A DNA stretch of 47,512 bases from Arsenophonus nasoniae DSM 15247 (GCF_000429565.1 NZ_AUCC01000012.1:12914-60425); one strand, 5' to 3'. Shown: positions 36,402 through 45,438, counted from the first letter of the stretch. The notes: a model not told the origin generated them from the letters alone. Program-made: numbers and translations.

Positions 36402-37397
36402 TTACTGTTTTTTGTCTGCAAAATGAAGTGTCACCGGCATACCTTGGCGCAACATATCGTCAGCATCATTGACAATGACCCGAATACGATAAACTAAATC
36501 GGTACGTAAATCGGCTGTTTGTACACTTTTTGGCGTAAACTCTGCGGTTGGTGAGACAAAACCGATATTACCATGATAGGGTTGGTCTGGACGACTGTCG
36601 GTATAGAGTAATATTTCTCGTCCAGGTATTGCTTGCCCCAGATGGGGTTCACTGATATAAGCTCTAACCCAGACAGGTCGGGTCAACGAAACGGTAAAAA
36701 CAGTGCTACCGGCAGTAAGGATAGTTCCTGGTTCAATGGCTCGGGTTAGAATAGTACCTGGCGAGGGTGTGGTTAATATCGTATCTTCCAGATCAAGTTT
36801 TGCTTGCGCTAATGCGGCAACCGCCTGTTCCCATTCACCATGTGCGGCGGCTATTTCTTCAGTTCGATAGCCGGCCTGGTATTGATTTAATTTATCTTTT
36901 GCTGCATTTAGCGCTGCCAGCGCTTGGTTGCGATTGTTTTTTGCGTTTTCTAACTCATTGGCGGAAATTACGCGTTGCGTCCAAAGCCCTTGTTGGCGGT
37001 GGTAAAAACTATCAGCATATTTCCAGGCGGCTTGCCTTTGTGCTACTTCAGCTTCAACCTGGGCAATTTCTTGGCTACGATAACCACTTTCAAGCATATC
37101 TAATTTAGCTTTTGCGCTAGCAAGGCTACCTGTCGCGCGTTGCAGATTATTTTGATAGGGTGTTTTATCAAGTGAAGCTAAGATCTGACCCGCGCTAATT
37201 TTATCTCCTTCATCCACATTTAGTGTTTGAAGTTTACCATTAACTCTGAAGCTTAAATTAACCGTTCTAATATCAACGTTACCATACAAAATCAGCGCCT
37301 TATTTTGCTGGATTTGATAGTAGTAGTATCCAGCTACTATAATAGCGATAAATAGACAAATGATAGCAATAGATAATAAGCGCAGATTTTTTTTCAT
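36402..37397 (-). CDS. ybhG: HlyD-type membrane fusion protein YbhG
   Basis: A 331-residue periplasmic adaptor (E. coli 332) anchored by one N-terminal helix ([21 protein letters not shown]). [39 protein letters not shown] forms the lipoyl-like part, a long coiled coil spans about residues 85-205, and [23 protein letters not shown] and [17 protein letters not shown] complete the beta-barrel part. The ATG at 37397 is chosen for AAGGA five bases upstream and its fit to E. coli; an ATG at 37418 has little support. It is the first gene of the exporter operon. The TetR regulator CecR (YbiH), next to ybhG in E. coli, is missing. Confidence 0.93.
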   Translation of the reverse strand: MKKNLRLLSIAIICLFIAIIVAGYYYYQIQQNKALILYGNVDIRTVNLSFRVNGKLQTLNVDEGDKISAGQILASLDKTPYQNNLQRATGSLASAKAKLDMLESGYRSQEIAQVEAEVAQRQAAWKYADSFYHRQQGLWTQRVISANELENAKNNRNQALAALNAAKDKLNQYQAGYRTEEIAAAHGEWEQAVAALAQAKLDLEDTILTTPSPGTILTRAIEPGTILTAGSTVFTVSLTRPVWVRAYISEPHLGQAIPGREILLYTDSRPDQPYHGNIGFVSPTAEFTPKSVQTADLRTDLVYRIRVIVNDADDMLRQGMPVTLHFADKKQ

Positions 37398-37646
37398 AGC
37401 ATCCTTAAAATAGTTCAATAAAATGGAATAAAATAAGGTTATGCATAATTAATTTTATCAGGTTAATTGTTATTTGATGAATTTATGTAAATTATTTTAT
37501 TTAGTCTTCATTAATCGGTGATAGCGACTGCCAGTAATCAGTTATTTTACTGTCATCAACCGCTATTTTTTAATAGCTTATAGTGGTGGTTTTTATATTC
37601 AGTTGGCTGAAATTAAGTCAAATGAAATTTGGGGTATTTTATATTT

Positions 37647-38945
37647 ATGTGTTTTAATTCATTGGGTTTATCTGCAGAGATATTATCGGCGATTAAAGAA
37701 GCTGGCTATGAAAAGCCGACTTCAATTCAGCAACAGGCGATCCCAGCAATATTAGCGGGAAAAGATCTGTTGGCCAGTGCACAGACAGGAACCGGCAAAA
37801 CGGCAGGATTTGTTTTGCCTATATTACAGCATCTTAGTCAGACGCCGGTTGTCGTAAAAGGCAAAAAACCCGTGCGAGCGCTAATTTTGGCACCGACCCG
37901 TGAATTAGCTGCTCAGGTTGGACAAAATGTACGTAATTATAGCCAGTTTTTGCGTTTAAAATCCTTGGTAGTTTTTGGTGGTGTTAGCATTAACCCTCAA
38001 ATGATGAAATTACGAGGTGGAGTTGATATTCTAGTGGCCACACCCGGTCGGTTGCTCGATTTGGTACAGCAAAATGCTGTTAGTCTGTCACAGGTTGAGA
38101 TTTTAGTATTAGATGAAGCTGATCGCATGTTAGATATGGGATTTATTCATGATATACGACGGATATTAGATAAATTACCGACAAAACGCCAAAATTTACT
38201 TTTTTCTGCTACTTTTTCTAACCAAATTAAACAATTAGCTAATAGTTTGCTGCATAATCCGACCATATTGGAAGTGGCTCCGCGCAATTCCGCCTCACAG
38301 CAGGTCAAGCAGCTTATTCATTTTGTTGATAAGCGACGTAAAGCAGAATTGCTTTCTTATCTAATTGGTAGTGAAAACTGGCAGCAGGTATTAGTTTTTA
38401 CCCGAACTAAATATGGGGCTAATCGTTTAACTGAACATCTGATTAAAGATGGGATTAAGGCGATGGCAATTCATGGCAATAAAAGTCAAGGTGCGCGCAC
38501 GAGAGCTCTGGCGGATTTTAAATCAGGTGCGATTAGAGTGTTGGTAGCAACGGATATTGCTGCTAGGGGATTAGATATTGAACAGTTACCCTATGTGGTA
38601 AATTACGAATTACCTAATGTGGCAGAGGATTATGTGCATCGTATTGGACGTACTGGACGCGCCGCAGCGACTGGTTTGGCCGTTTCGCTAGTTGCTATTG
38701 ATGAGCAAAGTTTATTAACAGCGATTGAGCGATTATTAAAACAGAGTATCCCGCGTATGGCATTGGCAGGTTATGAACCTGATCCGACTATTAGACCAGA
38801 ACCAATGCCGCAAAAAAAACCAGCAAACAAACAACATCGACGCCATTCGGCAGCAAAAGTCTCTCATGCTAATGGTAAACCACAAAAACAACGGACAACT
38901 CGTAACGTGGATAATAAAACTTTAGCAGCCAAAAAATCCAGGTAG
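37647..38945 (+). CDS. rhlE: DEAD-box RNA helicase RhlE
   Basis: A 432-residue DEAD-box helicase. Motifs in order are the Q motif ([11 protein letters not shown]), Walker A (AQTGTGKT), [40 protein letters not shown] ([13 protein letters not shown]), SAT (LFSATFS), [10 protein letters not shown] and [11 protein letters not shown] basic, low-complexity C-terminal tail ([12 protein letters not shown]..) replaces the Gly/Arg-rich tail of E. coli. RhlE remodels ribosome precursors and RNA in E. coli. The ATG at 37647 fits FNSLGLS; an upstream TTG frame start has no support. dusC follows after seven bases, so the two RNA genes may be co-transcribed. Confidence 0.95.
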   Translation: MCFNSLGLSAEILSAIKEAGYEKPTSIQQQAIPAILAGKDLLASAQTGTGKTAGFVLPILQHLSQTPVVVKGKKPVRALILAPTRELAAQVGQNVRNYSQFLRLKSLVVFGGVSINPQMMKLRGGVDILVATPGRLLDLVQQNAVSLSQVEILVLDEADRMLDMGFIHDIRRILDKLPTKRQNLLFSATFSNQIKQLANSLLHNPTILEVAPRNSASQQVKQLIHFVDKRRKAELLSYLIGSENWQQVLVFTRTKYGANRLTEHLIKDGIKAMAIHGNKSQGARTRALADFKSGAIRVLVATDIAARGLDIEQLPYVVNYELPNVAEDYVHRIGRTGRAAATGLAVSLVAIDEQSLLTAIERLLKQSIPRMALAGYEPDPTIRPEPMPQKKPANKQHRRHSAAKVSHANGKPQKQRTTRNVDNKTLAAKKSR

Positions 38946-38952
38946 AGGATAA

Positions 38953-39894
38953 ATGCGAATATTACTTGCCCCGATGGAGGGGGTTCTCGATTCTTTAGTG
39001 CGTGAGTTATTAACTGAAGTTAACGAATACGATCTTTGCATAACGGAATTTTTGCGGGTAGTGGATAGTTTATTGCCAGCCAAAGCATTTTATCGGATTT
39101 GCCCTGAATTATATCAAGCCAGGAAAACCGTATCAGGCACATTAGTGCGTATTCAATTACTTGGTCAGCATCCACAATGGTTAGCGGAAAATGCAGCTCG
39201 AGCAGTAGAATTAGGCTCTTGGGGCGTGGATTTTAATTGTGGTTGTCCGTCGCCAACAGTCAATGGCCATGGTGGCGGGGCAACACTATTAAAGGATCCT
39301 GAACGGATTTATCAGGCGGCTAAGGCAATTCGAGCGGCGGTACCCGCTAATTTACCAACTTCAGTAAAGGTTAGGTTAGGTTGGGATGATCGCTGTCTGG
39401 CATTTGAAATTGCTGATGCCGTGCAACAGGCTGGCGCGACAGAAATTATTATTCATGGTAGAACCAAGGCTGAGGGGTATCGGGCAGAAAAAATTGATTC
39501 GCTAACTATCGGCCGGATACGGCAAAAATTAACGATACCTGTTATCGCCAATGGTGAAATTTGGGATTGGTGTAGTGCAAATGAGTGCAGGACTATAACC
39601 GGCTGTGACGCGCTGATGATTGGCCGCGGTGGATTACATGTTCCTAACCTGGCTCAGGTGATAAAATATCAAACTGAACCGATGGCCTGGTCGCAGGTTA
39701 TGCAACTTTTGTTTAAATACATTCAATTAGAAAAACAAGGTGATACGGGTCAATATCACACAGCGCGTATTAAACAGTGGCTAGGTTATTTGCGCAAAAA
39801 ATATGTTGAAGCGGCGAAATTATTTAATCAGATCCGAGTAGTGAAAAAATCGGCCGATATTGCTAATATAATTGAACGTCATACTTTTTGTTGA
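38953..39894 (+). CDS. dusC: tRNA-dihydrouridine(16) synthase
   Basis: A 313-residue FMN-dependent enzyme (E. coli DusC is 315) that reduces U16 in tRNA. It starts [24 protein letters not shown]; the catalytic cysteine lies in [24 protein letters not shown], and [34 protein letters not shown] and ALMIGRGGL are the FMN/phosphate-site motifs. The C-terminal [23 protein letters not shown] distinguishes DusC from DusA and DusB. AGAGGATAA precedes the ATG, seven bases after rhlE. Confidence 0.95.
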   Translation: MRILLAPMEGVLDSLVRELLTEVNEYDLCITEFLRVVDSLLPAKAFYRICPELYQARKTVSGTLVRIQLLGQHPQWLAENAARAVELGSWGVDFNCGCPSPTVNGHGGGATLLKDPERIYQAAKAIRAAVPANLPTSVKVRLGWDDRCLAFEIADAVQQAGATEIIIHGRTKAEGYRAEKIDSLTIGRIRQKLTIPVIANGEIWDWCSANECRTITGCDALMIGRGGLHVPNLAQVIKYQTEPMAWSQVMQLLFKYIQLEKQGDTGQYHTARIKQWLGYLRKKYVEAAKLFNQIRVVKKSADIANIIERHTFC

Positions 39895-40114
39895 CTTGTC
39901 ACAACATACTGAAAAAAAATTATCAAATACAATATATTATAAAGTTCCTAATCAATAAATATAAAATGATTATCACAAATTTTTTATAAAAAATAGCTTA
40001 TCTATTTGCATTTCTGGCGGTTAGGTTCTTTACTAAAAAGTGTTCATATATTTGAAATGTTAGCAAGTTAGTTTTTTGACTTATTTAATATGTTGGATAT
40101 TTCGGAGGGTGTGT

Positions 40115-40366
40115 ATGGGTATTTTGTCCTGGGTTATTTTTGGTTTGATCGCTGGTATTATTGCTAAGTGGGTCATGCCAGGTGCTTACAATATGGGGAT
40201 TATCATGACCATTATCCTCGGTATTGTCGGTGCAGTGGTCGGCGGATATATTAGTACCTTCTTTGGTAAAGGCAAAGTGGACGGCTTTAATTTAAGCAGT
40301 TTTATTGTTGCGGTAATTGGCGCTATCGTGGTCCTTTTTATTGCCGGAATGGTCGGTCGCCCATAG
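40115..40366 (+). CDS. GlsB/YeaQ/YmgE family small membrane protein
   Basis: An 83-residue inner-membrane protein of the 'transglycosylase-associated' family, now regarded as stress-related without a proven enzyme activity. It has three hydrophobic segments: MGILSWVIFGLIAGIIAKWVMP, a glycine-rich middle (IILGIVGAVVGGYIS) and a C-terminal IVAVIGAIVVLFIAGMV. The ATG at 40115 is clear: GGAGGG ends five bases upstream and the family starts at MGILSW. The frame is open to 40076 without support. It is followed by a strong terminator, so it is a single gene. E. coli has paralogues YeaQ and YmgE; I cannot tell which this matches. Confidence 0.9.
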   Translation: MGILSWVIFGLIAGIIAKWVMPGAYNMGIIMTIILGIVGAVVGGYISTFFGKGKVDGFNLSSFIVAVIGAIVVLFIAGMVGRP

Positions 40367-40400
40367 ACCATTTATCTAAAGATAATAAGCATTTCTCATA

Positions 40401-40440
40401 TAAAAACATAACTGCTAACTGGTAGTTATGTTTTTATTTT
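40401..40440 (+). terminator. Terminator after the GlsB/YeaQ-family gene
   Basis: TAAAAACATAACT (40401-40413) and AGTTATGTTTTTA (40424-40436) form a perfect 13-bp stem around a ten-base loop, followed by TTTT. It lies 35 bases after the stop codon and could act on both strands. Confidence 0.8.
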
Positions 40441-40619
40441 ATTATTTATGGATCAGTTCACAGTCTTTAAAGAGGTTATTTTAAGTATCACTGGCAATGA
40501 AAATTTTCTATAACCAGCCAGTTATAAATTTAATAATATCAATTGGTTGAATGGTTTTTTGGGGGTGTTAACCAGCTTGTCATAGATGTGTTTTAAATCA
40601 TGAGATGAATAATAAGCAA

Positions 40620-40639
40620 AAGCCCCATGATTGGGGCTT
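40620..40639 (-). terminator. GC hairpin, likely terminator for the minus-strand doc locus
   Basis: AAGCCCCA (40620-40627) pairs with TGGGGCTT (40632-40639). Read on the minus strand the stem is followed by TTTGCTTATTATTC, a broken U tract. It lies about 115 bases beyond the end of the doc remnant. Confidence 0.6.
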
Positions 40640-40644
40640 ATTCT

Positions 40645-40683
40645 CAGCGTTGACTAAGCTTGCAATCGCTATATGTCACGCTG
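40645..40683 (-). other. Second hairpin adjoining the GC terminator hairpin
   Basis: CAGCG-T-TGAC (40645-40654) pairs with GTCACGCTG (40675-40683), nine pairs with one bulged T, around a 20-base loop. Together with the next hairpin (40620-40639), read on the minus strand, it forms a stem-loop followed by a terminator-like stem, a layout seen in small RNAs and structured 3' ends. No homologue recognised. Confidence 0.4.
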
Positions 40684-40754
40684 GCTACAATGGTCGCACC
40701 TTAGAGTAGTCTTGATGCATGTCAATTAGTTATTTTAAACTAACGCAGGAGACG

Positions 40755-41244
40755 TTAATTAGATGATATTAACTCATCTATAGAAAGATTGCACAGATTC
40801 ACCACATCATATGAACGAGACCAATAGCATAACCAATTTTCAAGCTCTTTAACCGAATAATTTTTTTGCGCTAATCCACATGCCATTTCAACCATTTCTG
40901 ATCCTGGAGCAGTTAATTCATAACCATTGATCAGTAAAAATATATACCCTGACATCATGGCAGTACGTTTGTTTCCATTAGCAAATGGATGATTTTGAAT
41001 TAGGCTTTCTATTAATTAGGCTTTCTATTAAAGAAGCTGATAAAACAAACATATCATTAGTCTGTTCGTAATATCTAACTATAGAAGGTCTAGATTGAGA
41101 TGATCCTAGAGAATTTTTATTGATGACCTTAATGGGTTCATTCGGTGTTTGGGATTCTATCAGCCTCTTATTGATGTATATGATATCATCAACTGATAAG
41201 TATCTGACGCCATTATCTGTTTCAGCAAAAGAAAATGGCATCAT
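40755..41244 (-). pseudogene. doc: Death-on-curing (Doc/Fic-fold) toxin, frameshifted by a 16-bp duplication
   Basis: Two pieces in different frames: an 88-residue N-terminal part (VRYLSVDDIIYINKRLIE.., ending SASLIESLI then NRKPNSKSSIC) and a C-terminal part with MMSGYIFLLINGYELTAPG. The cause is visible: a perfect 16-base tandem duplication at 40998-41029. Removing one copy restores one frame of 157 residues reading SLIESLIQNHPFANGNKRTAMMSG, which includes the Fic/Doc motif HPFxxGNKR. Doc toxins of phage P1 type phosphorylate EF-Tu and are held by a small antitoxin encoded just upstream. Here the active-site motif is out of frame, so the toxin should be off. The start ATG (two in tandem) follows directly on the stop of the small gene at 41245-41424. 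Confidence 0.93.
40998..41029. repeat. Perfect 16-bp tandem duplication inside doc
   Basis: AATTAGGCTTTCTATT occurs twice with no gap (40998-41013 and 41014-41029), and two further bases continue the repeat. Sixteen is not a multiple of three, so one copy too many breaks the doc frame. Loss of one copy by slippage or recombination would restore it. Confidence 0.97.
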
Positions 41245-41424
41245 TTATACCTTTGAAAGTTCCTTCATGGTTATTTTATATCTAACAAAACCAAAACCAA
41301 AAGCTTTGTCAACCTGTTCGGTATGAAAGCAATCTTGATTAATCACTGGTTTAGGATTTGCAATTTTGCTTTTGTCACGTTCAGGTATTGACAAGCGAAA
41401 TGCTTTTTTCAATGCGTGACCCAT
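41245..41424 (-). CDS. Small 59-residue gene directly upstream of doc, candidate antitoxin
   Basis: The reading is MGHALKKAFRLSIPERDKS, a middle with NPKPVINQDCFHTEQVDKAF, and a C-terminal GFGFVRYKITMKELSKV. Its TAA stop is immediately followed by the tandem ATGs of doc, so the two are one operon and translationally coupled. Its place and size fit the antitoxin of a Doc toxin; I do not recognise the family, and it is not an obvious Phd homologue. The start ATG at 41424 has GAGG about eight bases upstream (AAGAGGCTAAATTATG). The frame is intact although the toxin gene is broken, as expected if loss of the toxin came later or is reversible. Confidence 0.65.
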   Translation of the reverse strand: MGHALKKAFRLSIPERDKSKIANPKPVINQDCFHTEQVDKAFGFGFVRYKITMKELSKV

Positions 41425-41879
41425 AATTTAGCCTCTTAATAAAATGTAAACTTTTTTACGATAATAGCATATTGCAAACAATACAACTTAAGCTTGTTTT
41501 ATTTTTGATGACATATAAGTAAAAATCCAGCTCTAGACTGGTTTAGTTTTCCCTGAAATGACAAATAGGAAGCTGCATGTAATTGTCATGCCGGATAATC
41601 ACTTGGTGTCAATGAGAGCATTGTTTAACATAAGTTAAATGTTGTTAATTCCCTAAATTAGTGAATTGCATGTTTAGATAACTTGTGATAGGACATTAAG
41701 AATGACTGAAATATTTTTACTTGAAATACAGATAGTAACGGTGTTTTAGATTCAACATTCTACTTTTTCTTGATGAGTAGAATAGTTTTTTTAATTGTGT
41801 CCTGCGTTACATAACGCAAATTTGCTATATTTTTTTCTCAGGCTCCCCTTGCTAATAACACTGCAATTATGTTTTTATC
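41425..41879. other. Non-coding stretch between the doc locus and sseA
   Basis: About 455 AT-rich bases with no credible ORF. A short palindrome (41803-41818) is listed separately. The doc-operon promoter should lie at its left end. Nothing else identified. Confidence 0.5.
41803..41818. repeat. 16-bp palindrome downstream of sseA
   Basis: TGCGTTA and TAACGCA arms flank a central CA. It lies about 60 bases beyond the sseA stop. It has no T tract and could be a protein-binding palindrome or a weak 3' stem; no regulator can be named. Confidence 0.4.
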
Positions 41880-42722
41880 TTACTTGGTTTCAATCGGTAA
41901 TCCATTATCTTGGCCCCATTCAGCCCAAGAGCCGTCATAAAGTTTGACATTTTTATTACCCAAAATTATTAAAGCAAGTAATACTACAGCGGCAGTCATA
42001 CCGGAACCACAGCTGATTACTGTAGGCAGGGTGATGTCAACTTGTTGGTTGGCAAAAATCGTTTTTAACGCTTCTGGGGATTTATAACAACCTTCATTGA
42101 CTAACCAATCCCAAGGAACATTTTTACTGCCTGGCAAATGTCCCATCCGCAATCCTAGACGTGGCTCGGGTTGCAGTGCGTTAAAACGGGCAGTTGGGCG
42201 TGCATCGATAAATTGAACATTAGTTTGTTGAAGAAGGGCAAGGACTTGCTGTTGTGATAAAGCTTGATCAGGAATACACTTAGCAGCGAAATGTTGTCTT
42301 TGACGCACCGTAGGCATGCCGGAATCGAGCAAATAGCCAGCTTTTTTCCATCCGTGTAGCCCGCCGGTTAAAATTTTGACATTATTACAGCCGAATGTTT
42401 TAAACGTCCACCAGGCGCGGGGCGCAGAAAATAGTGCACCTTGATCATAAATAACCACTTGATGATGATTGCTAATACCTAATTGCTCAACGGCATGAGT
42501 GAAAGTTATTTCATCTGGCAGCATATGAGGTAGATTGTTACTTTGATCAGCGACAATATCTAAATTGAAAAATTGTGCACCAGGAATATGTTCTTGATAA
42601 TAGCGTTGTTGATAATCAGTTGGGTCGGTTGGTGGCGGTGCAGAAGCATTAACTAGAATAATATTTTCATTAGTTAAATGTTGATGAAGCCATTGCGGGT
42701 TAACAAAAAACGCTTCGTACAT
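41880..42722 (-). CDS. sseA: 3-mercaptopyruvate sulfurtransferase
   Basis: A 280-residue protein (E. coli SseA is 281) with two rhodanese domains. It transfers sulfur from 3-mercaptopyruvate to thiols or cyanide and contributes to hydrogen sulfide production. The N-terminal inactive domain contains HIPGAQFFNLD, LPHMLPDEITF and LFSAPRAWWTFKTFG. The C-terminal catalytic domain has IDARPTARFNALQPEPRLGLRMGHLPGSKNVPW and the CGSGMTA active-site loop with the cysteine (near residue 237). The CGSG[VM]T loop separates it from thiosulfate sulfurtransferases. GAAGGG precedes the ATG. It is divergent from dinG. Confidence 0.95.
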   Translation of the reverse strand: MYEAFFVNPQWLHQHLTNENIILVNASAPPPTDPTDYQQRYYQEHIPGAQFFNLDIVADQSNNLPHMLPDEITFTHAVEQLGISNHHQVVIYDQGALFSAPRAWWTFKTFGCNNVKILTGGLHGWKKAGYLLDSGMPTVRQRQHFAAKCIPDQALSQQQVLALLQQTNVQFIDARPTARFNALQPEPRLGLRMGHLPGSKNVPWDWLVNEGCYKSPEALKTIFANQQVDITLPTVISCGSGMTAAVVLLALIILGNKNVKLYDGSWAEWGQDNGLPIETK

Positions 42723-42825
42723 AATACCCTTCTATTATAAACAATAACTTATGGTTGCGTGTTAATTAAAAATAGTATATCGATTTTCAGTGAGAAATTA
42801 AACGTAGATTAAATTTTTATCCTAT

Positions 42826-42888
42826 CGATAAAACACTATGATAAATTAAAGATTTTATCGTTTTATACTCATCAACCGAATGGTTGAT
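42826..42888. promoter_or_regulatory. Two inverted repeats upstream of dinG
   Basis: CGATAAAA (42826-42833) is inverted as TTTTATCG (42853-42860), 19 bases apart. ATCAACC (42871-42877) pairs with GGTTGAT (42882-42888) as a stem 20 bases before the start codon. Neither resembles a LexA box, and no CTGT-N8-ACAG site is seen upstream of dinG. The regulator is unknown. Confidence 0.4.
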
Positions 42889-42907
42889 ATTTTTATATAA
42901 GATTTCT

Positions 42908-45031
42908 ATGGCGCTAACTAACGCAATTAAAAATCAAATAAGCCTTTGGTACAAATCGCTATCAACCTCGATTGATGGTTTTATGCCACGTATTGTCCAA
43001 CGACAGATGATCGCCGAAGTTGCAAAGACATTATCAGGTGAACAAGGACGTCATTTGGTTATTGAAGCACCGACCGGGGTAGGTAAAACACTATCTTATT
43101 TAATCGCCGGTATTGCGATTAGTCGGGCAGAAAATAAGCCTTTAGTCATTAGTACGGCAAATATTGCTTTGCAAGATCAAATTTTGCATAAAGATCTTCC
43201 TTTGTTAGCTAAAATTATTCCTGAACTACGATTTATCGCTATTTTTGGCCGCAGACGTTATCTGTGCCCACGCAATCTGGCCGCTATCTGTGCAGTGGAT
43301 GAGCAGCAGCTTGACTTAATGTATTTAATGCAACAGGAAATGTCGGTAACGAGTGAACAAGAGCGGACTGCTTGTCAGCAGTTACATGCTGATTTTATGG
43401 CTGGTCTCTGGGATGGAGTCCGAGATCATTATAAAAGCGCTTTAGATGACCGTTTATGGCAAAAAATTAGTACCGATAAAGTCGGATGTTTAGCCAGAAA
43501 TTGTCAGTTTTATCATTGCTGTCCCTTTTTTTTGGCAAGATGGAAAATTGAGCAAGTTGATGTCATTGTCACTAATCATGCGTTGGTAATGGCAGCGATG
43601 GAAAGTGGCTCGGTGTTACCTGAAGCTAAAAAGATGTTGTTAGTCCTTGATGAAGGGCATCATATCGCTGATGTGGCACGCGATAGTTTAGAAGTTGAAG
43701 GGAATATTACTTTAACGCATTTGACGGCTCAGCTAGATAATTTTGTACGTCACGTCGAGTACTATTTAAGCCAATACCGCCCCGTTAAACCGCCAAAACT
43801 GGCCAAAGCGAACCATTTAACCCAGCATAGACAAAAATTAATTGATTGCTTCCACCAGGTGATGACAATCACTCAGCGTTTATTACCAGACAAAAGCCAG
43901 GATCCGATTTATCTATTTAAATTAGGCCAATTACCGACCGAATTAGATATTTGTTGCCAACAGCTTTTACAGCTTAGTCAGGATTTGGTTGTGCTTACTG
44001 AAAAAATAGTTGATCACTTGTCTGAACAGAGTGGCAAACATGATGCAGCTAGTTTGCATCGTAGCCTGCTCATCAGTGGTAAAATGCTCAGTTACTGGCA
44101 AAATATGGTTAAACTTTGGCGTTTAGCGGGTTGTGAAACTTCATCAAATGCGCCGGTATCCAAATGGTTGAGCCGTCATTATGACAAAAATCAGTTACAT
44201 TACTATTTTCATTGTGCCGGTATACGGGTTAGTGAACAATTAGAAAAGCTGTTATGGCAAAATATTCCTCACATCATAGTGACGTCAGCCACTTTGCGCT
44301 CATTAGAGAGTTATAGCCGTTTCACGGAGCTAACAGGGTTAAATGAGCGTGACGATGATCGCTTTGTTAGCTTAGATGCTTCTTTTGATCATGTTCGACA
44401 GGGGCGGTTAGTGATCCCTAAAATGTCGATTGAACCGACCCTGCAAAATGAAATATTACATTTAGCGGAAATGGCTGCTTATTTTAAACAACAACTCCAG
44501 TCCGGAAAACATCGCGGCATCCTATTTCTGTTTAGTAGCCAACGTGCAATGGAAGGTTTTTTACATCATATTAAAGAGTTACGCGGCCAATTGTTGGTTC
44601 AAGGAGATAAACCGCGCTATCGGTTGGTAGAAACCCATTGCCAACGTGTTGATCAAGGGCTTACTAGCGTATTAGTTGGATTGCAATCCTTTGCTGAAGG
44701 ATTGGATCTCAAAGGCGATTATTTGTCACAAATACATATTCAAAAAATCTCTTTTCCTCCGATCACAAACCCGATTTTCATTACTGAAAATGAATGGTTA
44801 AAAACGTTAAAACTTTATCCATTTGAAGTACAAAGTTTGCCAACTGCCTCGTTCACGTTAATTCAGCAAGTCGGTCGCTTGATCCGTAGTCATAATTGTT
44901 ATGGTGAGATTATTATCTATGATAAGCGACTAAGGACTAAACAGTATGGTGCTCGTCTATTAGCTTCATTACCGGTCTTTCCGATTGTTGAACCGGAAAT
45001 ATCCAATATATCAACGAAAAAAGTGGAGTAA
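42908..45031 (+). CDS. dinG: ATP-dependent 5'-3' DNA helicase DinG
   Basis: A 707-residue XPD-like superfamily 2 helicase with an iron-sulfur cluster. Walker A is IEAPTGVGKTLSYLI; the cluster cysteines are in YLCPRN and CLARNCQFYHCCPFF; the DEAH-type box is LVLDEGHHIAD; later motifs include VTSATLRSL, VGLQSFAEGLDLKG and LIQQVGRLIRSH. DinG unwinds R-loops, forked DNA and G-quadruplexes. The ATG at 42908 matches the E. coli start (MALT), with only a weak ribosome site; the frame is open to 42884. In E. coli it is LexA-controlled, but no SOS box is seen here. Confidence 0.95.
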   Translation: MALTNAIKNQISLWYKSLSTSIDGFMPRIVQRQMIAEVAKTLSGEQGRHLVIEAPTGVGKTLSYLIAGIAISRAENKPLVISTANIALQDQILHKDLPLLAKIIPELRFIAIFGRRRYLCPRNLAAICAVDEQQLDLMYLMQQEMSVTSEQERTACQQLHADFMAGLWDGVRDHYKSALDDRLWQKISTDKVGCLARNCQFYHCCPFFLARWKIEQVDVIVTNHALVMAAMESGSVLPEAKKMLLVLDEGHHIADVARDSLEVEGNITLTHLTAQLDNFVRHVEYYLSQYRPVKPPKLAKANHLTQHRQKLIDCFHQVMTITQRLLPDKSQDPIYLFKLGQLPTELDICCQQLLQLSQDLVVLTEKIVDHLSEQSGKHDAASLHRSLLISGKMLSYWQNMVKLWRLAGCETSSNAPVSKWLSRHYDKNQLHYYFHCAGIRVSEQLEKLLWQNIPHIIVTSATLRSLESYSRFTELTGLNERDDDRFVSLDASFDHVRQGRLVIPKMSIEPTLQNEILHLAEMAAYFKQQLQSGKHRGILFLFSSQRAMEGFLHHIKELRGQLLVQGDKPRYRLVETHCQRVDQGLTSVLVGLQSFAEGLDLKGDYLSQIHIQKISFPPITNPIFITENEWLKTLKLYPFEVQSLPTASFTLIQQVGRLIRSHNCYGEIIIYDKRLRTKQYGARLLASLPVFPIVEPEISNISTKKVE

Positions 45032-45070
45032 CCAGTATTTTTATCTGCTACTTATTACTCCTGATTTAAA

Positions 45071-45292
45071 TTAGTTAATTTTTTTCAAAAAACAGGTTTT
45101 TAACACTAAACCTTTAATGCCTTCTGCGTTACACTCAATTTCATCTTTATTTTGCGTTAGGCGAATGTTTTTTATTGCCGTACCTCGTTTTAAGGTCTTT
45201 GATGTTCCTTTAACTTTGAGATCTTTTGTAACTTGCACACTATCTCCATCGCTTAAGTGTGCCCCATTAGCGTCTTTAACGACAATATCCAT
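45071..45292 (-). CDS. PhnA/YjdM domain protein lacking the zinc-ribbon part
   Basis: 73 residues matching the C-terminal domain of E. coli YjdM (PhnA, 111 residues): IVVKDANGAHLSDGDSVQVTKDLKVKGTSKTLKRGTAIKNIRL. The N-terminal zinc ribbon (two Cys pairs) is absent, and no trace is visible in the bases upstream. The ATG has AAGGA about six bases upstream, so it looks like a working short gene, not a fragment. Short PhnA-domain proteins of this size occur in other bacteria. The function is unknown; the phosphonate link is historical. Confidence 0.85.
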   Translation of the reverse strand: MDIVVKDANGAHLSDGDSVQVTKDLKVKGTSKTLKRGTAIKNIRLTQNKDEIECNAEGIKGLVLKTCFLKKIN

Positions 45293-45365
45293 AAAAATCC
45301 TTATTGATTGCTTACTATGTTGACAATTATAGTAAAATAATTAATTGATATTAAGGGGATAGCAA

Positions 45366-45391
45366 AAATAAAAAACCACACTCCTGTGTGG
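45366..45391 (-). terminator. Terminator after dps
   Basis: On the minus strand CCACAC and GTGTGG (plus 45376-45391) form a six-pair stem around AGGA, followed by TTTTTTATTT. It ends the dps transcript about 48 bases after the stop. Confidence 0.85.
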
Positions 45392-45438
45392 CTAAATGAC
45401 GACATTTTATTTTTATATAGTTATCAATAAGGTATTAG

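Larger units (their letters stand above)
40367..40754. other. Non-coding stretch with three hairpins
   Basis: About 390 bases between the membrane-protein gene and the broken doc gene. It contains the terminator at 40401-40440 and two adjacent hairpins at 40620-40683, listed separately. No ORF of note. Confidence 0.6.
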
